Assembly: GCA_028564705.1 (NCBI GenBank)
Contig: JAPXFQ010002824.1
Span: forward strand, 958,501-1,022,500
DNA: 64,000 bases
Direction: 5' to 3'
Source of the DNA: Apricaphanius iberus
Lineage: Eukaryota > Chordata > Actinopteri > Cyprinodontiformes > Aphaniidae
Shown piece by piece: positions 40,150-55,754 of the stretch. A program made the translations under genes and the position numbers. Under the pieces are notes generated by a model. That model was given only the letters and a program-made list of their open reading frames with translations. It did no database searches and had not been told where the DNA came from. How positions within the stretch are numbered: position 1 is the first letter of the stretch; each line of letters opens with the position of its first letter.

Positions 40150-43100
40150 CAGAGTGTCTGAGCCACCCTTTGCAAAAACAGTTGTCATTAAGCAATAGTG
40201 ATGATCGGAAAAGGGTGTTTTACATTGCAAGGAAACAATTTTGACCCAGCATTCTTTCGAGAATTGTTTTAGTTCAGCCACATTGGAATGATTTTTAAGC
40301 ATGAAATTGCATGTTTAAGGCCACATAACAGAATTCGGTTCAAATGTGTACTTGCTGGTGTGCTTCATATTATTAGTGTTCTTTTTTTCGAAATGCTGTG
40401 TTACTTTTACACCAAATGTAACAGGCCATACACTACGTTATTCTGTAAGTTCATGCAGTCTTGGAATGATTTTGGAATAAAGCACAAGAAAACGGTAAAG
40501 GTGGCTAATATATTTTCACAGCAACATATTTACATTTTTTTTAAAGTTTTTTAAGTATTGCTTTTAATTAACTCAACGTAAAGAGGTAAGAAACAGACAC
40601 TACCCCTTGTTCCATTTCCACAAACTTTACTCACAATGTAGCTTATTGTCACTTGCCAAACGAGCCCACTCACATCACAACAAATACTGCACCAGATCCA
40701 AATCAAGTCCCAAAGTTCTCTGGCTTAATCACCATAGCACTGCAGCCTTGTGACACGTTGTGCATGATGAAACCCAGCAGGGAGGCAGACTGCACATGAA
40801 GGAGGGGGACATAATCTAAGTGTTGCAACAGATATGAGAAGAGAACAAATGCCATGCCTCTTATCTTGCTTGATCTGACCCTGAGAGAATTTAGTTCCTT
40901 TTAAAAGAGCATGACCCATATGTGGGAGGGGATGAATCAGGAGTGTTTTATTGTCTTGTGTTTAATGAACCTAAAAGCTGTTCATCTCTAGGGTTGTAGT
41001 TACAAAGATTTCATCATGCCACCTTGGGAGAAGAGTGGCGGATGTGATTCCATGTAGGTGCCAATTTCTCCATCCTACCCAGTGGAACAAATCCATAATA
41101 ATTGTTACTTCCCACGTGTTGCTGTACACTCCAGCAACTCCACCCTATCTCCTGAGTTTTATTTCTCTAGAGGCCACCTCACAGTTCTGAGAGCAACCAG
41201 GTACAGAGGGAAAATCACCTTTCTACACCAATTACATCAGCCCATGATGAGTCATTGTTAACTGCAGAGAGGATCTCAGATCAATTTGTGGTGTGAAGTC
41301 ATAGTCTGCACACCAAACAGAGCCCCACCTACCTGTTAAGAGCCCAGAGTGAAGCTTTGTCACTTCAAACAGCCCTTCTCTCCTTTTACCTTGTGGTAAG
41401 GGCTCATAAAAGCATAAAGGCACCATAACTGTTGATTTGATGGTAAAATCTAATTAGCCTGTACATCTGGGTGAGTTATGTGAGCAAGCTTTCCCCACTA
41501 ATCATTTAGGTGCTCTTACTTTTATTGGGTTATTCTGCTTGGCATCCTGTGGAATTTCCTGCTGGACATTCAGGGTGGTATGGGGTTGCACATAACAGGT
41601 TGGATCAAGTAACATGAAAAGCATTAAACACAGTAAAATGCAGTCACGTTTAGAATTTATTCGAGAAACAGTTTGGACAAAGTTTTGCAATATGGCCCGT
41701 AACACAGTTAGACACGGACAGGATTGTGTTTCCGATGAGGGGGCCACAAAAGGGCAGAAATAAATCAATGCAGATCCACAAACATAAACAGTTAAACAAT
41801 AGCAGTGCAAAAGAGGCACACAAAAAAAACACAATTTTCAAATTGTGAACTGACCTTGAGTCAGTTTGCTTACTAACTTTGAGGTCCTTGATCAAATGCC
41901 TTCATCTGATGCCATGGGCTTCCTAAAAATAGATGTGTGGCACAAAGGCAGACTGGAAACAGAGGCCAGCTCTCAGCGTTTCTACTGATCAATGTGCTCA
42001 TCTCTGCTAGAAATCATTGATTCTTTCTTTGTATCAAATTGACCATGGATCTGTTGTACAATGATGGAGTTGAATATAAACCAGTCTGCTTATGTCCCAC
42101 TTTGTCCATGTTGTCCTGCTTTGTGTCTAATTGACAAGTAAATCACCAACTTCGCTCTCTTTCTTGACCTATTTAAACCAGAAGCCGTTACATTAGTCAG
42201 ATCTTTCAAAACAATACTTAATTGTCAGGTAGTATTTTAATAAGATTTTAGATTATAGTATTTCTTTCTTAAAACTGGAGTTGCTTGACAAGCAAAGAAA
42301 TCATAATGGTTATATTGGTTGAGACTGAAATTACATTTGCTTTTCAGGATAACTCATTGAGTTTGGAAACGGATTGAAGGACACATTTTTATGTGTTATG
42401 GCTTTAGGAAGCTGTCTGGTTCCATATGCACAAAAATCACAGGAGACAATCAGTTTTAAGAAGTTTATTGAAAGTGATATGGAGGAGTAAGGATCTTGAA
42501 GTGGAGTTGGGTGGGTACTGCTGGGGATTGCTGGGGACCAGAAGCTGGATCTCTGAAATAAGGGAGAACATGAGATGGGATGAAGACAATGTTTATGATG
42601 AGGATGAATAGAATTGCCAGAGAGGAGTGAGAGAAGTCAGGAGGAGGCTGGTTTGGTGGTAATCCAGCAGTAGGCTGACGGTTATGCGATGGCCGGTGTG
42701 ACCTGGAAAGTGAGTATATCATCTGATTGATCATAATGAGGATTACCTGAGTTTGTCTTACAAGTTGGCAAGGGAGGGTGATCAGGGGGCACACTGATGA
42801 TGGAAGTGGAGGTGAGGATCTCCAGTGAGTAGGTGGAACTGCAGCAGGAGGATGAAGGTGTTTTGAGGAAGCCGGGAGCCAGTCGTGGAGGAAGTACCAG
42901 AGCAGAATCTTGACCATGAGTTTGGTTTTTGAGATTGAATCTCAGGACTGGAAACAAGGAGAGCAAGGAAATTGCAAGGGACATGAGATGGTATATTTTT
43001 AGAGAAAGGCTTGAGGAGTAATTCTTAGAACAAACTTGAAGCATAGAAAAACATTTCAAGGAGCTCAGAGAGCTTGAAGTTACCATATAGATAGACCCTC

Positions 43101-44517
43101 AGGTGGGGAATGACTGACTGCTTGCTCCTTCTATCCTCCTGCTGTCCTAATGATTTGTAGCTGTGCATAAACACACCTACAGGGCTCTATCCACCAGAGC
43201 TGGTGCCTGTACATCCGCTGTGCTGTCTGGTGGACAACCTGTGGAAAAGTGAAAGAGAGAAACCCCCATACAAACCAAACCCAGACTCCTGTCAATATGC
43301 TGTTCCAAATGTTATTCTAAATCTGTCTTTTTCATCTAAGAAGTATTTATACATGTAGTTGTATAGAGATATCAGTCACAAAACTCAGAAACATATACTA
43401 TTTGTAAACATAAAACTTTGTGTAATGTTTTATTTATATTACACTTGATATTTGTTATTTATTTATTATAAGCGATAAAAGGGAGGCGTGGTGTCAGACT
43501 ACTCTACTCTGAACGCCTGGACCTTTTTTCTCACTCCTGCACTTTCTCTGGCATGACTTTAAACTAGCGGTAACCAACAGGTTGCCTGTAGGCGCCGGGT
43601 TGCCTCTGAAGAGAATATGAGTTGTCCATGGAGCCATTCCAAAAATAGATAAATAACTTATCACTAAGTGATAGCTAACTTTGTGCCACTGGTAACCATT
43701 CCTATTACCATTCATAGTATCCATAAAGTAGCTCTAGGTTAAAAAAGGGTCAATGATCCCTGCTTTAAACCAATGGAGAATGTTATTCCTTGACATCATA
43801 GCAGTAACATGGCTTTTCCCCCACTCACGGATTAGTAAGAATTCATTAAATCAACAGTTCTACTCTTATTCAAAGTGCAAAGACTGCTGTATATCATGTT
43901 TGCATTTATTCATGTGATTATCAATGTGATTATTGATTAAGATTAGGGTACCTGATATAAATTTTACAACATTTGATTTGATCATTTGAATGATTATCTA
44001 CCATAGAATTGAATTACCCGTTGTGTCATATTGCATTTCCATAGATTTACTCAGATTTCTTTTTTTAAGTTTACATTCGATATTTTTTTCATATAAAGAA
44101 ATACTTGCATTCCGGCATAAAATCAAAATATCAAAATAGTGGAAATTTAATACATGTTAACCTTTGCGTAGCATCAATTATATTTCACAATTTATACTAT
44201 ATAATTGAGCCATTTTCCCCAAATAAATGACACATTTATACTAATCATGTTGCAAAGGTCAATTATGTTTTATGATTACCTTTTCAAAACATCTATAATA
44301 ACAAAATAAATATGATATTATATCCGCTTACAACTAATCTAGATGGGACAGAGAACAAGAAGAAGAGTGCAGAAGACAAACAGTTCCACGATGCAAGCTG
44401 ATGTAAAACTAACTTTTGTGTTTATCAGGGAAAGAAAAAAGAAAATAATTTTTTCTTATTGACAAATTTTTTATCATCCTGTCTTACTTAATAGCAATAC
44501 CATTTGTAGAGCTCTTG
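40150..44517. other. Upstream region, no gene recognised
   Basis: Several ORFs of 60-150 codons lie here (the largest at 42465-42917, minus). They are proline/leucine-rich, lack similarity and show no exon signals. No transposon ends were recognised. Confidence 0.35.
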
Positions 44518-44519
44518 TA

Positions 44520-46124
<1,605 letters not shown>

Positions 46125-46126
46125 TA

Positions 46127-48554
46127 TACATTGACAAGTTTAAGTTTGAAAATGGATACAATTTCAAGTATATTATTTCAGTACTTTTCTGTCAACAAAG
46201 AGAGCTTTAATAAAAAGCCTTTTTTTACTGAGTAAGTTCCCTCAGATTCCTCTTTGAAGGTTTGGGCTCAGCCCCCAATGTTCCAACGTCCAGGAAACGC
46301 ACCTGGCTCACTTCCTCGCTGTATTGATATGTCTATGATAATAAACAATTAACTCAGTACAGACCAAATTTAATGACAGGCATTTAGCTTGTTTGATAAA
46401 TATTTTGCTTTGCATCAAATTTTGCTTTTCAAATAGCGCTTTATTTATGCTCCCACACACACCAACAGTATGTGTCTAACAAAGAGCACAGCCTCAGGTA
46501 AAATGGTCGGAAAGAAACTGGAAGCAAAAGCAACCAGTACATTTGATGTCCACTGTCCATTGTTTATTGTTTTACTACATCATTGTGAAAGTAAATGTAT
46601 ATGGTGAAACCATCTTCACATCCACATACTGCGTAATTTTATAAGTCATAGGACTTAAACACGTCACACTCTGCAAGCCCAACATAATAAGACCTTAACA
46701 AAAACTCCAGCGGGAATGAAAATGTCAGATTGGGCTATTTTCCGTGAGGTAGAATGAAATAAAAAAAAAGGAAATCATTGGAAATCATGAATATTAACTG
46801 CCAATTTGAACAGAACAGAAATTTTCTCCCAATATTTTTACAACAAAATATTTTGCATCGATGGGCAATGTGAACTCAGCTTTGTCTTATGAGTACAAAA
46901 ATTATACAACCACATATTAGCACATTCCATGTTATTCTGTGCTTTACAGTCCATTCGTTCACATGTTCTGCACTGCGGAAGTATTGGAATCTTGAATGTT
47001 TTTGCAGTCAGTTGGAGCTGAAAAAGAAATTGAAAAGATAAATATTATTTATTGAACAATAAAGAGCAAAAGCATCCCTGAAAAGCCTCAAGAAATGAAA
47101 AGAAGCAACTGCGTCATTCAAACACAAGGCCCAAGCAGACACATGTGACTTTTAGTGTAAATGGGCTAAATTTAGCTGACCTTCAAAAAAATACCACATG
47201 GATTAAATAATAAACACAAGTTCTCTGTTCAGAGGCATATTCCTGATTCATTCTGCTAGATAAACATATTTATGAGTGGATTATCACAGCATCATTATGC
47301 CTCTGAGCTTCCATCTGAATAATCAGTATTGAATAAATATTTATATAATCATGATAGAGATTAGATTTCCTAATGCTTTTGCCAAATGTTTTGAAAGTTT
47401 ATTTCAGTCGCACTATTTAATATCCGGAAAGGTAATGCTGTTAAACCCACTGTTAAGATTGCAGCCAGTCTGACTTCATCAATGACATTTAAATTTGCAA
47501 ACAAAACTTCATTCATGGATTTAAATGGACCCAAGAAAAGAAACAGCCACAGGAAACCAAGTTTGCTATGGGAAGGGCGGACTGACGCTTATTGTCCGAG
47601 CCACTTCCACCTACGCCATCGCTCCTTTACTTTGACCACAGAACAGCAACACCGATCTCCTCCTGTGGTGCCTCAAAGGTCTCTGAAGAAACAATACCTC
47701 TGAAAAATAGCTCTTCCTCTGATTATTAAGGCAGCCTCATGCATGCCGGGAAATGTCCCACAGTGTTCTAGCCACCTCTGTTACAATGTTAATATCTGAA
47801 CGGCTCCATATGAATACAAGCTGCTGGGTATTTTTAAACCCTTCGCTGGAGTGACCTTGATTTTCTGGATCTTTTTATGGCATCGTTCCCCGACATGTTT
47901 TCCCGGTAGATAGAGACAAATTCACTATAACAAGCATAGTTAAACGCTTATGCACAGTCTGAGAAATGCACTGCTAACGCATGTTCTATTTTTAACTAAT
48001 CCACATAAGCCCTCATTTCCTGCCTATAAATAGTTCAGGGGTCATCTCACATTTTAGATAGGAAATAACTGTAGAGCTACTGTTGCTTCAGTAACAGAAT
48101 TATTTTTGTCCTAATCTCCCTCCGTCTTAAATCTTCTGCTTGTCTCTACATTTTACTCAAACATCCTGAATAGAATGCTGGCACATCTCTACTGGGGGTT
48201 GTATCATTAACAGGGTTATAACAATTAATCTTGCTCAAACTATCAGTTCTGTTGCTTTGTGAGTTTCATCAGCTCAAATGTGCCAGGAAAATGTTCCTGT
48301 AAATAAAGCAAGGATTTGTGGTACTTTGTTCAAGTGTTGTAAAACTTCTACCTTCAGCAACAGTGCACCCTACAGGTCGGTTAGGATCAAGCCTATCCTC
48401 GGCACCTCAGAAGCCACGGAAAGGCAAATAATGGGACAAATAGAAAGCTTGTGTAAAGATCCTAACAAGAGAAGTTGTTGTATGAGAACAGAGTAAACAC
48501 AAAGTAGAGCAATCAGCAAGCACACATTAAAGTCAAAATATCACACACACATAC
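46127..48554. other. Region without recognised genes
   Basis: No exon or transposon was recognised. A MEF2-type CTATAAATAG occurs at 48024-48033. The part around 47200-47400 is repeat-free and AT-rich. Confidence 0.35.
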
Positions 48555-50000
48555 ACACATTTACTGTGCCTTGCAAAAGTATTTGAATATTGAACTTGAA
48601 ATATTTTATATTTTATGAACCATAAATATCATTTTATCTTATTGGTATTTCATTTGAGTAAACAGACCAACAAAATGTGAAAATGTATTGTGATAAGGAA
48701 GAAAACTGAAACATGATCAGGCAGGATGAAGAGCATCTGTCAGCATCAATTTAGAATTGTAGAATTGAATTTAAGCCTGAGCTTTTACTGATTGTAGCTT
48801 TGGCTGCATTTTGGTGTTGTTGTTTGGCTAAAAGATGAACCACTGCCCCAATTCAAAACATTTTGCAGCCTGTAACAGGTTTTCTTCCAGGATTGTCATT
48901 CCCTCTTTTCGTCAACCTCACCCATTTTCCGTACCTCTGCTAAATAAAAACATCTCCAGAGCATGATGCTGCCACCACTGAGAATAGTGTGTGTACAGTT
49001 TTCCGTCACACAAAGTAATGTTCATGTAAGCTTGTCTTCTATGACGAGAATTCCAATTATTTCTTCGTGTTTTTGTTCGAAATAGGTATTTGTAAAAAAA
49101 AAAACACCATTATTTGTGCCTTTCCGAATCAGGTTCGGCTCCACTCCAAATATATATAGTTTGTTTGTATATGCAATCATTTAAAGCTGTCATTGAGATC
49201 ATTCAAAATTGGTCATGACACCTGTGCAGGAAGCAAAGAAACACATTATTAAATCAGGGTAAAAAAGAAAAACAGAGCAGGAAAAACAGCAAAGCCCAGG
49301 TTCATCTCAAAGACAATAAAAACTTAGTAGCCCTATTTTTTATATTATGTGCTCTTAATGGATGTAAGATGTATTCCCTGGACTAGCGATCTGAGGTGAC
49401 TTCAATCAGCAGGTGACTGTGATGAGTGTTAATATTGTTGATTGATAGGGTTGTTTTTCTTAATTATAGTAAGTGTAGTCCAGTGTCTTTTGTCTGCTTA
49501 AATGTGATCATAATTCAATACTTGAGATGCCATATAATTTAAAATGACATTTTCTTGCGCATCAGTCTTCTGGGCTAAGCCCCTGATCTTCAGCCCTAAA
49601 TCCGCACCCTTCCTACAGGTAACTGAACCAATCCAAAAAAGATTCCCTTGAGAGTATCTGAGCATCATCTCACACCAGAACAGTGCACCCAATGCATCTC
49701 GCAATCCAGGAGCTCAAACTATTCAGCTCCAGGAATAGTTAGGTATACACCAGACATAGCTTTTATTTTCTTCCCAGACTACGTCAGAAAACTTATTTAT
49801 AAGTTAAAATCACAAAAAGTTTCCTGAGGGGGCAGATGCTCCCAGAACCCTCACAGGACTTCAGTTGTCACCTTTTTCCCACCTTCTGACTTTGCAGGTA
49901 TGATGTTTGCTGTCTCCATTAAATGGCTTGCGGTAAACGGCAAACGGCTCTTAGCATGGCTTTCTTTCATCAAAGGCTTTCTTCTCAGAGGAATGGACAT
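48555..50000 (-). pseudogene. Tc1-like remnant, interrupted
   Basis: The left part (48565-49035) begins tgccttgcaaaagtatttga, the inverted-repeat end of a common fish Tc1 family. It continues antisense through agcatgatgctgccaccact (the KHGGGSIM segment). The homology resumes at about 49895 with tgtttgctgtctccattaaa and ttctttcatcaaaggctttc. The 850 bp between do not match the element and look inserted. No open frame survives. Confidence 0.6.
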
Positions 50001-50129
50001 CAAATATAGATGTATGCCACATTTTAATATAAATGTATCAATTTCCTTTATTTCCTCTTCACGATTATGCATTAGGATTCACACGTTTACAGATACACTT
50101 CATAGTGGGTTGCAGTTGCCATTGAATGC

Positions 50130-50810
50130 ATGTTGTAATTTCTGCTTTTCAAGTTTGAGGTCAAGATCAAATGTATTTATGAAGCACACACCAACATCGC
50201 TAGCTGCCCAAAGTGTTGTATGACAAAAACAAGCAAGGAACACAGACGAAAAGTAAAACCAAATATAAGATCCTAAAATTGTTTAGCGCTTGTGTGTGTG
50301 TGTGGTGGTGGTGCTGCATCTAAAAGCTAGCTATAAGAAGTCAGTTGATAAGACTTTGAAGAGATTTTGAAGCCCAGATTTGCAGAGGAGTCTATTCCAT
50401 AACTTAGGAAATAGCGCTCCACCCCTGAGTGCTATTATTTCAGAGGAGAATCTCAAAGCTCTGATAGGAGCAGATCTACTTAAAAGTTCAGCCAAATAGG
50501 AAGTGGCCAACTATTCAAAGCTTTAAAACAGAGCAGCAAGATATTGGACTGGATCCTTTACATAAGAGGAAGCCACAGAAAAGCCGATAGTACAGGTGAG
50601 ATATGATCACATCCTCTCTCTGACAGTAAGCAGGCTACTGCACTTCGTGCAATACGTAGTCCATGAATGGATGACTGATCAAGAATATAATAAAGTGAGT
50701 TACAGTAATCTAATCTTGACATAATAGGCAAGTGAATAACTTTTTCAGTGTCTTTACTTGGATTGTATGGTTTAACAAGTCTTAGCTGCTTCAAATAAAA
50801 AAAACACATT
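50130..50810 (-). pseudogene. L2/Rex-like LINE fragment
   Basis: The minus strand reads MSRLDYCNSLYYILDQSS and CDHISPVLSAFLWLP (50809-50558), the segment after the reverse transcriptase domain in fish L2-like elements. The lower-coordinate part resembles the rest of the ORF end and 3' UTR. Frames are disrupted. Confidence 0.65.
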
Positions 50811-52507
50811 TTGTATAATTCCTCATTTGTTTTTCAAAGTTTAAACAGCTGTCAAAGATCACTCAAATCAAGCACTAAAACAGCTGACTGCCCTAAATCA
50901 ACAGTAAAGAGAATATATTGAATACTCTTAAAAGTGCCGCCTTGTTGCTGTGGCATGACTTCAAACCCAACTTAATGTTTTTTTCCAAAATCCCAACAAG
51001 GTCCAGGTGATACTGTAGCTACATATATTCCATTTTCTCTAAAAAGTTTGGAGAGAAAGGGGAATCTTCGAAATGACCCTATAATTAGAAAGCACTAAGG
51101 ATAAAGGTACAGCTTCTTTAAAAGTGGCTGTACGTTTATTTATGGGCAGCTACATTATAAATACATGTAGCGTTGCTGTTGTTGTTGTTATATGTGCACA
51201 TGTTTGTCACTGTGGTTTCTGTCCTTTTTTTTCACTCTGTTCCCATAGGCGCAAAAGCAGAATTCTAGGGTGTGCTCTTGTATACTTGTTATCTGTTGTT
51301 CTCTGTTCTTACACAGAACTGCCATCACTAGGCTAGACATACAAAGACCTAGTTCCCTTTCTTTTCCACCATGATGCTCCTTAGCTTGGGCTTCTCTTTG
51401 GCATCCAGACTATTCAGAGTGCTTTTTTTGACAGAGGGAGTGAACACAAATGGACAGAGGTCTCGTTAAAAAAAAAAGAAAAGAAAAGAAAAAACTGAAC
51501 TCTTAAATAAAATCCATTATAGACACAGCTAATTACAATGCCAGTTGTGCAGCATTTACCAAGCCTCATTTTCACTGTTGCAAAAGGTGTCCGAAAGCGG
51601 CAGCAAAAAAACAAAAACTGTTACTACTATATGACCTCCAAGAATATGTGTGTAAAACTCAAAGATGCTGAACAAGGCATGATGATTCCCACTATTATAT
51701 AAGCATTTTAAGTTTAAAAATAATGAGAGTAAGAGACAAAATACCCTGATAGGCTTTGTTGCTTCTTTCATTCATGTCACTGAATGCTTTAAAATACATC
51801 TAAAGAATGTGAAGAAAGCTTAATTTCCGAGGTGGTTGTCGCTTTTTTCCTTGTATGCAGATAAAATATTTCACTCATTTCTTTCAACTACATTTTTTAT
51901 TCTTTGTTTTTTGTTGAAACACTTTGAAGTAAAGAAAAAAGATTTAAGATTAAATTCTAAGACTTTTAACTCAAACATGAATTCCTTTCTGCTTTGGAAG
52001 CAGATGGGCTGCTAAAACCTTCACACACCTATCTGACTACTAGGACCGTAATGTGGACTCTACTTTTGGCTACACAGTCAATGTGTCCAATCTCTGTGTA
52101 ATTCCTGGAACCATTGGTTCTGCACATTTCACGCTGAGCACAACGGGGCTGTGACCGGACCTCCTGCTGTCTCATAACTTAAAAGATGAGTCGAGAGAAG
52201 AGGCAAGCACCGTCAAATGAAAGGCAGCAGCAAAGAGTTTAGCAGGGCAATCTGGATAAGGAGGAGTGACAGCTAATGGGCTTGTGAAGTCTGAGGTTTG
52301 TCTGTTTTTGCCATCAATGTAAAAAAAAAAAAAGAACTTTTCCCAGTTAGGAGGTAATTGGCATACCAATACCACATCTATCAAGTTAACCAATTTCACC
52401 TCGCAGATTTTACAGAATTGTTTCTAAATAGAGCAAATATACATGTGCACAGGCTCACTTATCAAATGCACACAAAGATTAAAAAGTAGGCAAAATAGTG
52501 AACCCTA
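50811..52507. other. Region without recognised genes
   Basis: No exon or mobile element was recognised. ORFs are short. Confidence 0.35.
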
Positions 52508-52515
52508 ATTATAAC

Positions 52516-54598
52516 TAGGGAGGCAACAATACTACTTATTAAACCAATACGATAGCAATACTTGTATCTGAGTACTTGCCAATACTGAGTACCAATACTG
52601 ATAGTTCTACCACACGTCTTCGTCTATCGCCTTCTTAGCTAGTTACAACAAATGATGGTGAATTTGATAAAAACTAAAAAAAAAAAATGACCACAAAACT
52701 AACTTTTCAGGTGGAAAAAATAAAAAACCTCTGTGAAATTATTGCAAAGCTTCTGCATTTTAAATATCGGTTCATGGTATCGGTTAATTAAATGATATTC
52801 AATTCACTTTCAATTCAATTTTATGTATATAGCACCAATTCACAACAAATGTCATCTCAGGGTACTTTACAACAAAAGTCATTTCAATACAATTATACAA
52901 ACATTCCAATCAGTTAAAAGTTTTCTATGTAAGGAATCCCAGCAGATTGCGATGAGTCATCGACGTGAGGTTGTGCCCGGATCATGCAGACTCCAACCAC
53001 AGCAATTCCTCAGCAATCCCTCATACTGAGCAAGCATGTAGCAGCAGTGCAGAGGAAAAACTCCCCTTTAACAGGAAGAAACCTCCAGCAGAACCCTGGC
53101 TCAGTACAAGCGGTCATCTGCCACGACCGTCTGGGGGTCTGAGAAGACAGAGAAGAGACGGCATGGAGGATGCTCGGTCACTTAGAGCATCATCTGGACC
53201 AATGTTCCCCATCCAGCAGGGGGGGCATTATAGTTGAGCAGGGTACCAGACCGTGTGGAGGTTCTATGAGGAGAAAAAATACTGAGAGAAAACTGGGTTA
53301 ACAGCAGAAATAATATTAATAATAATATAATAATATATCGAGAGTAGTAGAAGAGAAAGGTAGAAGAGTGGTCAGTCTGTCCTCCAACAGTCTAAACCTA
53401 TAGCAGCATAAAAACAAAAATAGCTCAGCATATCCTTAGCTATTGTAACTATAACTTTTATCAAAAAGGAAGGTTTTAAGCCTAGTCTTGAAAATATACA
53501 GAGTATCTGCCTCACAGACTAAAATTGGGAGCTGGTTCCACAGGAGAGGAGCCTGATAACTATAAGATCTTCCTCCGATTCTACTTTTAGAAATCCTAGG
53601 AACTACCAGTAGACCTGCATTCTGAGAACGATGTGCTCTGTTAGGAACATATGGAACAATCAGATCTCTGATGTTAAATGGAGCTTGATTATTAAGGACT
53701 TTATAAGTAAGGAGGATGATCTTAAACTCTATTCTAGATTTAACAGGGAGCCAGTGGAGAGAAGCCAAAACAGGAGAAATGTGATCTCTCTTTTTAATAT
53801 TCATCAGAACTCTTGCTGCAGCATTTTGGATCAACTGAAGGCTTTTGCTTGCATTTTGTGGACTTCCTGATAATAAGGAATTACAGTAGTCCAGCCTTGA
53901 AGTCACAAATGCATGGACTAGTTTCTCTGCATCACTCCTGGACAGGATGTTTCTAATTTTAGCAATATTCCGGAGGTGAAAGAAATCAATCTTTCGAAAC
54001 CTGTTTAATATGGGATTTAAATGTCATGTCTTGGTCAAAAATTACACCGAGGTTCTTTACATTATTACCAGACGCCAAATTAATGCCATCCAGATGAAGT
54101 GATTGGCTTAGCAGTTTTTTTTTAAAGGTTATGGTCCAAAGACAAAAACTTCGATCTTGTCTGAATTTAAAAGTAGAAAATTCAGAGTCATCCAGGTTTT
54201 AATGTCTTCCAGACATGCTTATAATCTACCTAACTGATTGGTTTCATCAGGTTTTATGGATAAATATAATTGTGTATCATCAGCATAACTGTGGAAATTC
54301 ATTCCATGTTGTCTAATTATTTTACCAATTGGAAGCATATATATAGTAAAGAGAATCGGTCCAAGCATAGAACCCTGTGGTACTCCACAAGTAACCCTTG
54401 AGTGGGAAGAAGATTTATTATTAAAATGAACAAACCGGAATTTGTTGGACAGATATGATTTAAACCAGCCTGTTGCTGTTCCCTTGATCCCTACAACATG
54501 TTAAAGCATTTCTAAGAGAATTTATATATATATATATATGATATATATGAGTACATTAGAATGGTATCGGCCCCGATACCAGTATCGGTGCAGCCTTA
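52516..54598. mobile_element. hAT-like element split by a nested LINE, 8-bp TSD
   Basis: The ends are tagggaggcaac on the left and gtgcagcctta on the right (inward: taaggctgcac). Perfect 8-bp direct repeats attataac flank them (52508-52515 and 54599-54606). Outside the nested LINE only about 360 bp belong to the hAT, including the mirrored ccaatactgagtaccaatac and ggtatcggccccgatacc blocks. It is non-coding. Confidence 0.8.
52800..54522 (-). mobile_element. 5'-truncated L2/Rex-like LINE nested in the hAT element
   Basis: The minus strand carries the end of a reverse transcriptase: GWFKSYLSNKF, then VPQGSMLGPILFTIYMLP (about 54387-54334), the catalytic YADD at 54287-54276, then SRLDYCNSLLSG, HISPVLASLHWLP and a C-terminus ending near 53436. 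About 0.6 kb of 3' UTR ends in a (caatt)-type tail at 52800-52820. A stop near 54218 and a frameshift near 54000 inactivate it. A short atgatat repeat at both edges may be its target duplication. It inserted after the hAT element. Confidence 0.85.
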
Positions 54599-54606
54599 AT
54601 TATAAC

Positions 54607-55750
54607 TGACTTAATTGGAAGAAGAAAAAATGAACCTGGAAAAAGTACCACTAAAAATAATTGTAATATATTTGAATTTCCCTTCTGTGGACAACAAAGG
54701 ATTATTCTATTATGTTAGATTCTAAATACTTGGGATTGAAGCCTTAGAATCCGTATTTTTCATTTACACAAGTCTTCCCAAAGACTTGAATGATTCATCC
54801 TCCCAACTCAGTTTGGAGAGGGAGTGAAAACAAACACAAGTGGGGTCCCCCTAGAGAGACTAGAGGTCTACAGTGAGGTTGGATGAACAACAGTGAGAAC
54901 ACCAGAATAAAAACCCACCAAGGTTTCTGTGTCTCAGCTGCAAAAGCACCCAGATGCTTTCCCTTAAGCCACAATTCTCCGCTTCACTGTCTAAAATATT
55001 CCTCACACATACACCTACATACCCACACGATTCACCACCAATCCAAGACCAATCACCCTTTTTTGCAGTTCATGAGAGCTCAATGTCCTGAAATGCAGAT
55101 GCACTGAATATATTTGGTAAATGCAAATAAGAGTGAAACCACAAAGAGAGGAAAAACATATCTAAGTTAGATTTTCTGCACCTTGGCTGCACACAGGTTC
55201 TTCTGCACAGTGTCTGCTGAACAGCAACACTCATGGCGTTTAGCAGGAGCTCCAGCCAAGAGCAGCTAAATAAATAAAGGTGTGAACAAGAGTCTGTGTT
55301 TCATTTTTAGGACTACATGTCAAACTGAAGCCCAGAACTACACTCCACAGGATTCTGTTTAACCCCTAAAAAGATACGGCACACACAGGGAAGCCTAATG
55401 AAAACCATGACTTAAGGAAATTCTTTAAAATATCAGTGAAGAAGTATTGTTATAAAAAAGATCTGATAAGGCAAAGGATTTGTGACTATTAGACAACTGT
55501 GAGAACAGTGCCATGTAGGAGGTTTGGACCTCCTCAGAATTATTGTAGTTATTATGTGCAATGCATGTCACATGCATTAATATTCTTTACAGAATTGTCA
55601 CAATTAGTCATGTTGTGACCACAAAATTTGGTGTTATTTATTATGATTTTATTGAAGAAAAAAAAAACATAGCGCATATGGTGACTGTAAAATTAGGACA
55701 AAATGTCAAATGGTTTCCAAAATTACAAGTGACTGTATTTCTTTCCCAAA
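54607..55750. other. Region without recognised genes
   Basis: Nothing recognised apart from short ORFs. Confidence 0.35.
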
Positions 55751-55754
55751 CCAT

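Noticed and set aside
42465..43086. Minus-strand ORFs of 150 and 134 codons
   Set aside because: Low-complexity Pro/Leu/Ser content, no domain, no splice signals and overlapping frames. Probably chance.
53436..53906. 156-codon ORF as a host protein
   Set aside because: SRLDYCNSLL and HISPVLASLHWLP mark it as the end of a LINE reverse transcriptase ORF.
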